Below, one piece after another: positions 1-6,850 of a stretch of 16,868 nt of DNA. The stretch is from NCBI GenBank assembly GCA_964560325.1, contig CAZLLV010000470.1, positions 1 to 16,868 on the forward strand. Direction: 5' to 3'. Made by a program: the position numbers and the translations under genes. The number at the start of each line of letters is the position of its first letter. The stretch's first letter is position 1. This stretch comes from CAZLLV01 sp964560325 (GTDB taxonomy: Bacteria > Acidobacteriota > Thermoanaerobaculia > Multivoradales > DATKCC01). The notes under the pieces are model-generated. The model made no database searches and was not told the origin of the DNA. It saw only the letters and a program-made list of their open reading frames with translations.

Positions 1-2
1 GG

Positions 3-494
3 TTCCTCGAGCGCTTCGGGCCGCAGGTCGCCGAGGTGGTGGCGGCCCACGAACGGGGCCGGGACCGCGTCGGGCTGCGGACCCCGAGAACGCTCGAGTA
101 CCTCGCCTGGCGCTACGGCGAGATCCCCACGGTGAATTACCGCGCCTTCGTCGTCGCCGAGCGGGAGGAGCTGCAGGGGTTTGCGGTCTGGCGGGCGGCC
201 GCCGGTAAGCGGGGCCTCCCCACGGCGGTCGTCACCGAGCTCTTCCTCCGCGACCCCTCGGTGCCGGCCGCGGCGAGGCTGCTGAAGAGCCTCCGGCGCC
301 ACGGCACGGCCGGTTACGTGCTCACCTTCTTCCCGCAGGGAACGATGGAGCACACGGCGCTGCGCCGCGCGGGCTTCCGGCGAATCCCCGGCGAGGGGCG
401 GGCGTTCACGGTGAAACCGCTCCTGCCGACCGGCGTCGATCCGACGCTCGAATCGTCCTGGGACCTGACCCTGGGCGAGCTGGAGGTGTTCTGA
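3..494 (+). CDS. GNAT-type acyltransferase, C-terminal part (5' end outside window)
   Basis: The reading frame is open from base 3, so the gene begins before the window; the GTG at 36 is internal. The visible 163 residues match the C-terminal half of the complete protein at 2761-3798. Both share a LRTP..YL.WRYG block, a VTE[LI] strand, an ALRRAGF block and a DPT..S.W.L..G.LE.F tail. In the complete paralogue this half follows a canonical GNAT domain and looks like a second, degenerate GNAT fold. Such proteins occur in polysaccharide gene clusters and probably transfer an acyl group to a sugar or lipid-linked intermediate; the substrate is unknown. The stop TGA at 492-494 overlaps a CTG that may start the next gene. 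GC is high here, about 78 % in the line at 181-240. The family is fairly sure, the reaction is not. Confidence 0.75.
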   Translation, partial: FLERFGPQVAEVVAAHERGRDRVGLRTPRTLEYLAWRYGEIPTVNYRAFVVAEREELQGFAVWRAAAGKRGLPTAVVTELFLRDPSVPAAARLLKSLRRHGTAGYVLTFFPQGTMEHTALRRAGFRRIPGEGRAFTVKPLLPTGVDPTLESSWDLTLGELEVF

Positions 495-538
495 TCTCCG
501 CCGCGACGCGCGAGCGAGAGGGGCTGAGAATCGCCCAG

Positions 539-1648
539 GTGGTCACCCGGCGCCAGCTCCGGGGGGCCGAGGTGTTCGCGGGCCAGCTCGGTCGGGGACT
601 CGCCGGCCGGGGGCACACCGTCGCGCTGGTCTCGCTCTACGCTCCGGGGGAGCCGCCCCTCACACCCGCGGACGTGGAGATCGTCGACCTCGGTGGGCGT
701 CGGGGTCGGGACTTCTCGCCGGCGCTGCTGCGCGCCCACGCGGCGTTCCTGCGCCGGTGGCGGCCGGACGTGGTGCAGGCGAACGGCTCCGATACGTACA
801 AGTACCTGGTCCTGGCCCGGCGCCTCGCCCGGCTCCGCACTCCGCTCGTCTACCGCAACATCAGCATCGCCAGCGCCTGGCTCCGAGGCCCGGCGCACCG
901 GGCGTGGAACCGCTGGCTCGCGCGCCAGGCGGACGCGATCGCCGCGGTCAGCCTGGCCTCGGCCGCGGACTATGCGGAGGTCTACGGTCTACCTCCAGAG
1001 CGGATCTGGACGATCCCGGTCGGAACGCCGGTCCCCGAGCGGGTCGATCGCGAGGAAGCCCGCCGGCGCCTTGCCTCGATCCTGGGCGGCGATCCACCCG
1101 GCCCGTTCGTGCTGCATGTCGGGAGCTTCACTCCCGAAAAGGACCACGCCGTCCTGCTGGAGGCCTTCGCCCGCGTGAACCGGCGACACCCCGAGGCGCG
1201 GCTCGTGCTGGCCGGCGACGGCCCCCTCCGGCAGGAGATCGCGAACCGCGTCGGCGCCATCGGTCTCGGCGAGCGGGTGCAACTCGTGGGGGCCCGCGAC
1301 GACCTCCAGGAGTGGATGGCCGGCGCCGATCTGCTGGTCCTGTCGAGCCGGATCGAGGGGCTGCCCGGGGTGGTCCTCGAGGGGGCGGTCCGAAGGCTCC
1401 CGGTGGTCGCGACCGACGTCGGGTCGGTATCCGACGCCGTCGTGGACGGCACGACCGGGCTGCTCGTTCCGTCCGCCGACTCAGACGCCCTGGCTGCGGC
1501 CCTCGACCGACTCCTGGCCGACTCCGGGCTCAGGGAGCGGATGGGCACCGAGGGGCGGGAGCACATCCGCCGGTGCTTCTCGCTCGACGGCGTGGTGGCA
1601 CGGTTCGAAGCGCTCTACCGGGAGCTCGTCGGAGGCGATCGTGGCTGA
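539..1648 (+). CDS. Glycosyltransferase family 4 (GT-B fold)
   Basis: A retaining GT4 enzyme that would transfer a sugar from a nucleotide donor to a growing lipid-linked glycan on the cytoplasmic face. From the GTG at 539 the protein is 369 aa. The N-terminal acceptor domain carries the RQLRGAEVF block (residues 5-13). The C-terminal donor domain starts near residue 190 and has HVGSFTPEK, LAGDGPLR (224-231) and the E-x7-E signature EGLPGVVLE (E273, E281). Start choice is uncertain. 539 is the first conventional start, but the frame is open upstream and encodes LRIAQ just before it, which looks like the first beta strand of the Rossmann fold. A CTG at 491 with GGAGG at 482-486 would give 16 more residues and a 4-bp overlap with the previous stop. 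The next gene overlaps the end by 8 bp. Donor and acceptor cannot be read from sequence. Confidence 0.9.
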   Translation: MVTRRQLRGAEVFAGQLGRGLAGRGHTVALVSLYAPGEPPLTPADVEIVDLGGRRGRDFSPALLRAHAAFLRRWRPDVVQANGSDTYKYLVLARRLARLRTPLVYRNISIASAWLRGPAHRAWNRWLARQADAIAAVSLASAADYAEVYGLPPERIWTIPVGTPVPERVDREEARRRLASILGGDPPGPFVLHVGSFTPEKDHAVLLEAFARVNRRHPEARLVLAGDGPLRQEIANRVGAIGLGERVQLVGARDDLQEWMAGADLLVLSSRIEGLPGVVLEGAVRRLPVVATDVGSVSDAVVDGTTGLLVPSADSDALAAALDRLLADSGLRERMGTEGREHIRRCFSLDGVVARFEALYRELVGGDRG

Positions 1649-2780
1649 GCCACTGCGCGTCTTCCACCTGATCAAGGGCCTGGGCCGCGGAGGGGCCGAG
1701 GGGCTCCTGCTCGGCTGCGGCCGCGACTCTGCACAGGATCCGGAGGGCGGCGTGATCTACGGTGTGGGGTACTTCCTGCCGAGGAAGGACGCCCTCGTCG
1801 CACCGCTCCGGGAGCGCGGCGTGGAGGTCGTCCGCTTCACCGCCCGCAACGCCGCCGGCATGCTCGTCCAGGTCCCGCGGATCGTCGGTTTCCTACGCCG
1901 CTGGCGAGCCGACCTCCTCCACTGCCACCTGCCGCTGGCGGGCGTGGCGGGCCGGCTCGCTGGCCGCCTTGCGGACGTGCCGGTGGTCTACACTGAGCAC
2001 AACGTCATGGAGCGCTATCACCCGTGGACCCGGCGGGCCAATCTCTGGAGCTGGGGGCTCCAGGATCGGGTGATCGCCGTGTCCGGCGAGGTGGCGGCGT
2101 CGATCGCGAGCCACACTGGCGTGCGAGTGCCGGTCCGGGTCGTCCGAAACGGGGTGCCGGTGGCCCAGCTCCAACGGGACTCCGAGGCCGGCGCGGCCGT
2201 CCGACGAGACCTCGGGATCGCGCCGGATGTACCTGTGATCGGCCAGGTGGCGGTGTTCCGGCCACAGAAGCGCCTGGACCTGTGGCTCGAGACCGCCGCC
2301 GCGATCCTCCGGCAGCGCCCGGAAGCCCGTTTCGTCCTGGTGGGTGACGGCCCGCTCCGCGGGAAGATCGAAACCGAAGCGCACGAGCTCGGTCTGAGGC
2401 ACGCGATCTCCTTCACTGGCCTCCAGGACGATGTCCGGCCGTACCTCTCCGCCATGGACCTGCTCCTGGTCACGTCCGAGTTCGAGGGCCTGCCCCTGGT
2501 GCTGCTCGAGGCGATGGCCCTGGAGCTACCGGTGGTGGCCACCTCCGTCGGGGGCATCCCGGAGGTGGTCCAAGACGGAAAGACGGGTCGGCTCGTGCCC
2601 TTCGGTCGGCCGGCCGAAGCCGCCGTCGCGGCGCTCGGCGTCCTCGAGGACACGGCGGGGCGCGCAACCATGGGCCGGAGAGCTCGGAGCCTCGTGGCCG
2701 AACAGTTCGGGACCGACCGGATGCTCGACGAGTTGGAGAGTCTCTACCGGGGGGTGGTGGATGGTGCCCGGAAGCGGTGA
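1641..2780 (+). CDS. Glycosyltransferase family 4 (GT-B fold)
   Basis: A second GT4 enzyme, 379 aa, a normal family length. The N-terminus has the typical VFHLIKGLGRGGAE strand-loop (residues 7-20, glycine-rich donor/acceptor loop) and a TEHNVMERYH block at 118-127. The donor domain has RNGVP (169-173), FRPQKRLDL (206-214), LVGDGPLR (233-240) and the E-x7-E signature EGLPLVLLE (E282, E290). The GTG start at 1641 is well supported by a GGAGG at 1631-1635 with 5-nt spacing. It overlaps the preceding GT4 by 8 bp, and the next gene starts inside its last 20 bp, so all three are probably co-translated. It resembles GT4 enzymes of exopolysaccharide clusters; the sugar transferred is unknown. Confidence 0.92.
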   Translation: MAEPLRVFHLIKGLGRGGAEGLLLGCGRDSAQDPEGGVIYGVGYFLPRKDALVAPLRERGVEVVRFTARNAAGMLVQVPRIVGFLRRWRADLLHCHLPLAGVAGRLAGRLADVPVVYTEHNVMERYHPWTRRANLWSWGLQDRVIAVSGEVAASIASHTGVRVPVRVVRNGVPVAQLQRDSEAGAAVRRDLGIAPDVPVIGQVAVFRPQKRLDLWLETAAAILRQRPEARFVLVGDGPLRGKIETEAHELGLRHAISFTGLQDDVRPYLSAMDLLLVTSEFEGLPLVLLEAMALELPVVATSVGGIPEVVQDGKTGRLVPFGRPAEAAVAALGVLEDTAGRATMGRRARSLVAEQFGTDRMLDELESLYRGVVDGARKR

Positions 2781-3798
2781 GCTCACCGTGCGCAGAGCAC
2801 TCCCCGGGGACCAGCCGGCCCTCCAGGAGTTGCTGGCGCTCTGCCTGGGGCCGGGCTCCGTTCCCAGGACGCCGGCCTTCTGGAACTGGAAGCACGAGGA
2901 AAACCCGTTCGGCCCTTCTCCGATGCTGGTCGCCGAGGCCGGCGGGCGGATCGTGGGCCTGCGCACCTTCCTCCGCTGGCGATGGCGCAGCGCCAGCGGC
3001 GAGGTGTCCGCGGTCCGGGCGGTGGACACCGCCACACACCCGGACTGGCGCGGCCGCGGCCTGTTCTCGCAGCTCACACGACGCCTCCTGGACGAGATGG
3101 CGGCGGAGGGGGCGGCCTTCGTCTTCAACACGCCGAATCGAGCGAGCGGTGCCGGCTACCGGAAGCTGGGCTGGCGCACGGCGGGGCGGGTTCCGGTCCT
3201 GGTCCGGCCCTTGGCGCCCGCGCGCGCGGCCGTGGCGCTGGCCCGGCCGGCAGGTCCTGGCGGCCGGTCGCCCGATGCGTCGAAGCTTCCGGAGGTTTCG
3301 GCGCTTCTGGGCCTGCCGGCGCTCGACGAGATCCTGGCCGCCCTGGACCGCGAGCGCGACGATCCGCGGCTCCGCACTCCCGTCGACCGCCGCTACCTCA
3401 CCTGGCGCTACGGCTCGGCCCCGGGCCTCGACTACCGAGCCCTGTGGAGCGACGGTCCAGGCCCACCGGCGGCGCTGATCCTTCGCCCGCGCGCTCGGGG
3501 ACGGTTGCGGGAGGTGCTGGTCACGGAGATCCTGGCGCTCCCCGGCAGAGCGGGGCAGCGGGCGGCGGCGGACCTCCTCCGGCAGATCGGCACGCGGATC
3601 GAGGCCGACCATCTGACCGCCGTGGCGTCGCGCCAGACGCCCGAGCGAAAAGCACTCCGGCGCGCGGGCTTCCTCCCGGTACTCTTCGGCGGACCGCGCT
3701 TGGTCGTGCGAACATTGGCAGACTCGGGGTCGCGGTTTCCCGACCCGACCCACCAGTCCGCCTGGCGCCTGAGCGCTGGAGCCCTCGAGATCTTCTGA
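2761..3798 (+). CDS. Double-domain GNAT-type acyltransferase
   Basis: A complete 345-aa protein, paralogous to the fragment at 3-494. The N-terminal half is a GNAT domain: strand 1 at ELTVRRA (7-13), then acetyl-CoA binding motif A around residues 88-113 with HPDWRGRGLF (R97, G98, R99, G100), and a closing NTPNRASGAGYRKLGW segment (124-138). The C-terminal half (about 185-345) starts with YLTWRYG (212-218) and has its own VTEI strand and ALRRAGF block, which suggests a second diverged GNAT fold. A poorly conserved linker at about 150-185 separates the two. The ATG at 2761 lies within the previous gene (20-bp overlap) and follows a run of G residues at 2750-2755. The likely role is acylation of an amino sugar or a lipid-linked repeat unit. 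Acyl donor and acceptor are unknown. A FemAB-like aminoacyl transfer is a less likely alternative. Confidence 0.8.
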   Translation: MVPGSGELTVRRALPGDQPALQELLALCLGPGSVPRTPAFWNWKHEENPFGPSPMLVAEAGGRIVGLRTFLRWRWRSASGEVSAVRAVDTATHPDWRGRGLFSQLTRRLLDEMAAEGAAFVFNTPNRASGAGYRKLGWRTAGRVPVLVRPLAPARAAVALARPAGPGGRSPDASKLPEVSALLGLPALDEILAALDRERDDPRLRTPVDRRYLTWRYGSAPGLDYRALWSDGPGPPAALILRPRARGRLREVLVTEILALPGRAGQRAAADLLRQIGTRIEADHLTAVASRQTPERKALRRAGFLPVLFGGPRLVVRTLADSGSRFPDPTHQSAWRLSAGALEIF

Positions 3799-3807
3799 GC
3801 CCGCACC

Positions 3808-5121
3808 GTGACCTACGACTTCCTCGGTTTCGTCATCGTCTCGGCTCTCGCGCTGGCGTCAGGAGTCGCCCTCGCGTCCTCGAGGGGCAATCCATTCCCG
3901 AAAAACCTCGTCCTGGCCGCCGTGGTCGCCCACATCTTGGGCAGCGTCGCCCGCATCGAGATGATGCGGATCTTCTACGGCGGCGTCGCCGACGCCAACC
4001 GCTATTACCATGTCGGGCTCGAGTTCGCCCGCCGGGCCTGGAGCCTCGACCTCTCGGTGTTCGGCCCCATCCACTGGTTGGGTGGCTACGATCGGTTCTG
4101 GGGCACCCCGTTCATGGAGAAGCTCTCCGGCCTGGTCCTCACCTTCATCGGGCCGACCCGGCGGGGGGAGTTCGTCGTCTTCTCCATGCTCGCCTTCCTC
4201 GGCCTGTACTGGATCGCGCTGGCGGTGTACCGGCAGCATCCAGGTTCCGCGTCTGTTCGGTTCGCGACCTGGATCTGGTTCTGGCCTTCCCTGCTGTTCT
4301 GGCCTTCGAGTATCGGCAAGGAGGCCGTCACACTTTTTGCGATCGGCCTGGTGACGATCAGCTACATCGGCCGTCGAGGGCGAGTCCGGTGGCTCCCCTA
4401 CCTGGCCGGCATGGGCCTCGCGTTCGCGCTCCGGCCCCACGTCGCCGCCGTCCTGGCGATCGCCACCGCCGCGGCGTACTGGCTCCAGTCCTGGAAGAAA
4501 CCGAGCCCACGCCGTGTCGTCGAGGGCCTCGTCGCTGCGGTGCTGTCGCTGGTGGTGCTCTCCTCGATGAGCACCCAGCTCGGCTTCGAGGCGGATCTCG
4601 AGGGCGTCCAGGAGTACATCGACCATCGCTCGGATTTCACGGCTCGCGGCGGGAGCCAGCTCACTGGTACGCCGAGCGGCCCCACCGCCATCCCAATGGC
4701 CTTCGTCAACATCTGGATGCGCCCCTTCCTCTGGGAAGCCCACAACGTGATGGCACTCATCTCGGCCCTCGAGCTGACGCTCCTCTGGGGGCTCGCGTGG
4801 TACTACCGGCGGGGGCTTCGGGAAACCCTCGCCGGCTGGTGGCACGACCGGATCCTCTCCTTCTCGATCCCGTTGCTCTTCGGCTACACCGTCATGATCG
4901 GCCTGACGTTCGCGAACCTCGGGATCATTGCCCGGCAGCGGGCCCCGATCTTTCCTCTCTTGATGCTGCTCATGCTGGGGGGCGGCAAAGCCCTCTCGGC
5001 CCGCGCCGCGCGACAACGGAGGCACGGCATCCCTGTACATCCCCCGTCGCAGGCAGCCCGCGTCGGATCTCGTCTCCCGTACCCCGTGTCCCATCGTCCC
5101 GGCGAGGATCTGAAGACGTGA
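3808..5121 (+). CDS. Polytopic membrane protein, candidate Wzy-like polysaccharide polymerase
   Basis: A 437-aa integral membrane protein with roughly ten hydrophobic segments, beginning with FLGFVIVSALALASGVAL near the N-terminus, and a basic cytoplasmic tail. Notable conserved-looking points are an acidic/aromatic loop VADANRYYHVGLEF (about 60-73), FWPSSIGKEAV (about 167-177), LRPH, a loop with RPFLWEAHN (about residue 305-313) and a late RQRAPIFPLL motif before the tail. Charged residues in loops between hydrophobic segments, plus the position among glycosyltransferases, fit a Wzy/EpsG-type polymerase or an O-antigen ligase-like protein. The sequence is not a textbook Wzy, so this is inference. 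The start is a GTG 9 bp after the previous stop, with no clear Shine-Dalgarno sequence. Its stop overlaps the sulfotransferase start by 4 bp (GTGA). Confidence 0.75.
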   Translation: MTYDFLGFVIVSALALASGVALASSRGNPFPKNLVLAAVVAHILGSVARIEMMRIFYGGVADANRYYHVGLEFARRAWSLDLSVFGPIHWLGGYDRFWGTPFMEKLSGLVLTFIGPTRRGEFVVFSMLAFLGLYWIALAVYRQHPGSASVRFATWIWFWPSLLFWPSSIGKEAVTLFAIGLVTISYIGRRGRVRWLPYLAGMGLAFALRPHVAAVLAIATAAAYWLQSWKKPSPRRVVEGLVAAVLSLVVLSSMSTQLGFEADLEGVQEYIDHRSDFTARGGSQLTGTPSGPTAIPMAFVNIWMRPFLWEAHNVMALISALELTLLWGLAWYYRRGLRETLAGWWHDRILSFSIPLLFGYTVMIGLTFANLGIIARQRAPIFPLLMLLMLGGGKALSARAARQRRHGIPVHPPSQAARVGSRLPYPVSHRPGEDLKT

Positions 5122-5993
5122 TCCGGGACGTGGCGAGAGCGCTCATCCCCATGGGCTACCGGAATCGGATCGCCCGGACGCGGGTGTGGCTGCGCCGGCC
5201 AACGGCCGGGCTTCGGCGTCTCCCCGACTTCCTGATCCTCGGCGCCATGCGCGCCGGCACCAGCTCTCTATACCGCTATCTGGGAGCCCACCCCTCCGTC
5301 TCGCCATCGCTGCGCAAAGAGGTCGAATACTTCACCCGCTGGCACCATCGTGGAGAGGCTTGGTACCGGGCGCACTTCCCGCTCGGTGCTTTCGCCGGGC
5401 ACCGGCAGTGCTTCGAGGCGACGCCCTACTACCTCTGCCACCCGCACGCGCCGGAGCGTGCCCGTGAGCTGCTTCCGGATGCCCGGCTGGTGGTGATCCT
5501 CCGTGAGCCGGTGGCGCGGGCCGTGTCTCACCACCGCCATCTCTCCCACCTGGGCATCGAGACGCTTCCCTTCGAGGAGGCGGTGGCCCGGGAGCCGGAG
5601 CGCCTGGCGGGAGAGTGGGAGCGGTTGCTCCGGGATCCGGGCTACGAGAGCCGGGATCACCACCTCTTCTCCTACCTCGAGCGTGGGCATTACGCCGAGC
5701 AGCTCCAGAGATGGTTCACGGCCTATCCGCGAGAGCGCTTCCTGGTGCTCGAGCACGACGAGTTCTTCCGTGACCCCGAGATCAGCTTCCGGAACCTCCT
5801 TCACTTCCTCGACCTCCAGCCCTGGAGCCCGACCGGGTTCCACAACTTCAGCCACGGAGCCACACACGCCCCAACCGCGAGTGATACGAGCACCGACCTG
5901 CCCCCCGAGCTCCGCGACCGCCTCGACGAGCACTTCACTCCCCACAACCGGAACCTGGAAGAGATCCTCGGCCGGAGCTTCGGTTGGAGCTGA
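5118..5993 (+). CDS. PAPS-dependent carbohydrate sulfotransferase (Sulfotransfer family)
   Basis: A 291-aa protein that would move a sulfo group from PAPS to a hydroxyl or amino group of a sugar. The 5'-phosphosulfate loop is GAMRAGTSSLY (42-52), followed by a KEVEYF block (67-72) whose glutamate corresponds to the catalytic base in heparan-type sulfotransferases. The 3'-phosphate binding segment is VVILREPVARAVSHH (125-139; R129, S137). The layout P-loop, KE.E.F, W-Y-x3-FP (82-88) is that of the heparan N- and 3-O-sulfotransferase branch. The P-loop position usually filled by lysine is R45. There is no signal peptide or membrane segment, so it should act in the cytosol, before export. GTG 5118 is chosen because it forms a GTGA overlap with the previous stop; ATG 5151 is an alternative. 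The end overlaps the deacetylase start (TGATG). Confidence 0.9.
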   Translation: MIRDVARALIPMGYRNRIARTRVWLRRPTAGLRRLPDFLILGAMRAGTSSLYRYLGAHPSVSPSLRKEVEYFTRWHHRGEAWYRAHFPLGAFAGHRQCFEATPYYLCHPHAPERARELLPDARLVVILREPVARAVSHHRHLSHLGIETLPFEEAVAREPERLAGEWERLLRDPGYESRDHHLFSYLERGHYAEQLQRWFTAYPRERFLVLEHDEFFRDPEISFRNLLHFLDLQPWSPTGFHNFSHGATHAPTASDTSTDLPPELRDRLDEHFTPHNRNLEEILGRSFGWS

Positions 5994-6826
5994 TGGTGCG
6001 CCTGGCACCTGCCGTTCGCGGCGCCCGGGCGGCCTGCCGTCTCGGGAGCCGGCTGATACCTCGCGGGGGGCCGGGGGTGACGGTCCTCGCCTACCACCTG
6101 GTGGGCGCAGGCACCGAGTCACCGGTCGACCTGCCTACGGAGAGCTTCCGGCGCCAGATGGAGGAGCTCTGGGAGCGCGGCGCGGAGGTGGTCCCCCTGA
6201 GCCGGGCGGTGACCGCCCTGGAGCGCGGCATTCCCCTGGAGCGGGACCTGGTGGCGGTGACGTTCGACGATGCCTACCGCAACTTCGCCGAGGAGGCTCT
6301 CCCCATCCTCGACCGTCTTCGTCTGCCAGCCACCCTGTTCGTGCCCACGGACTTCGTCGACGGAGATCGGCCCGGCCCGCTGACGGGTGCGGAGACCCTG
6401 CCGCCGGTCCCTTGGGAGCGACTGCGGGAGCTGGCGAGCGGCGAGGGGGTGGAGCTCGGGTCCCACAGCCGCTCGCACCCCGACCTGCGCAGCCTGAGCG
6501 AACCGGAGCTGGCGGACGAGGTCGCCGGCTCCAAGCACGTCCTGGAGGAGCGGACGGGCCGGGAGCCCCTGGTCTTCTGCTACCCGCGGGCACACTGGTC
6601 CCGCCGGGCGGAAGCGGTGGTCGCCGAGAGCTACCGAGGCGCCGTGATCGGCGGTGGATGGAAGAACCGGCCCGGCTCCGCCTCCCCCTTCCGAATCCAC
6701 CGGGTCTCGTTGCGCCGCGACATGCCGGTCTCGCTCGCACCGATCCTGGGAGCCGGACTCGTGCTCGAGGAGTGGGCGGCCGACCGCCTGCGTACCCTAC
6801 GGCGCCCGGAGAGCGATGGGGAGTAG
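5993..6826 (+). CDS. NodB-domain polysaccharide deacetylase (CE4-like)
   Basis: A 277-aa protein that would remove an acetyl group, most likely N-acetyl, from an amino sugar. NodB motif 1 is TFDD (90-93; D92 likely base, D93 metal ligand). Motif 2 is HSRSHPDL (158-165; H158 and H162 metal ligands). A YPRAHW segment (197-202) takes the place of the usual RxPY/YP.G region, and IH (235-236) may be the last motif. An early LAYHLVG block (32-38) is typical of the IcaB/PgaB-like branch. The N-terminus is basic and lacks a convincing signal peptide, so the enzyme may be cytosolic; export cannot be excluded. ATG 5993 is preferred over TTG 5984 because it gives a TGATG junction with the sulfotransferase and has TTGGAG at 5984-5989. 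The next gene starts 24 bp after its end. Confidence 0.9.
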   Translation: MVRLAPAVRGARAACRLGSRLIPRGGPGVTVLAYHLVGAGTESPVDLPTESFRRQMEELWERGAEVVPLSRAVTALERGIPLERDLVAVTFDDAYRNFAEEALPILDRLRLPATLFVPTDFVDGDRPGPLTGAETLPPVPWERLRELASGEGVELGSHSRSHPDLRSLSEPELADEVAGSKHVLEERTGREPLVFCYPRAHWSRRAEAVVAESYRGAVIGGGWKNRPGSASPFRIHRVSLRRDMPVSLAPILGAGLVLEEWAADRLRTLRRPESDGE

Positions 6827-6850
6827 CGGCCAGAGAGATTCGGTGCCGAG

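Noticed and set aside
3859..5094. A 411-codon minus-strand frame opposite the candidate polymerase
   Set aside because: It is charged and Glu/Arg/Gly-rich in the way expected from the antisense of a hydrophobic coding sequence. It has no motif, and the plus-strand frame is clearly a membrane protein.
2982..5117. The upstream part of a 1003-codon frame that ends with the sulfotransferase
   Set aside because: Family similarity begins only near 5118. The part before it is out of frame with the GNAT and membrane protein genes and has the Arg/Pro-rich look of non-coding translation.
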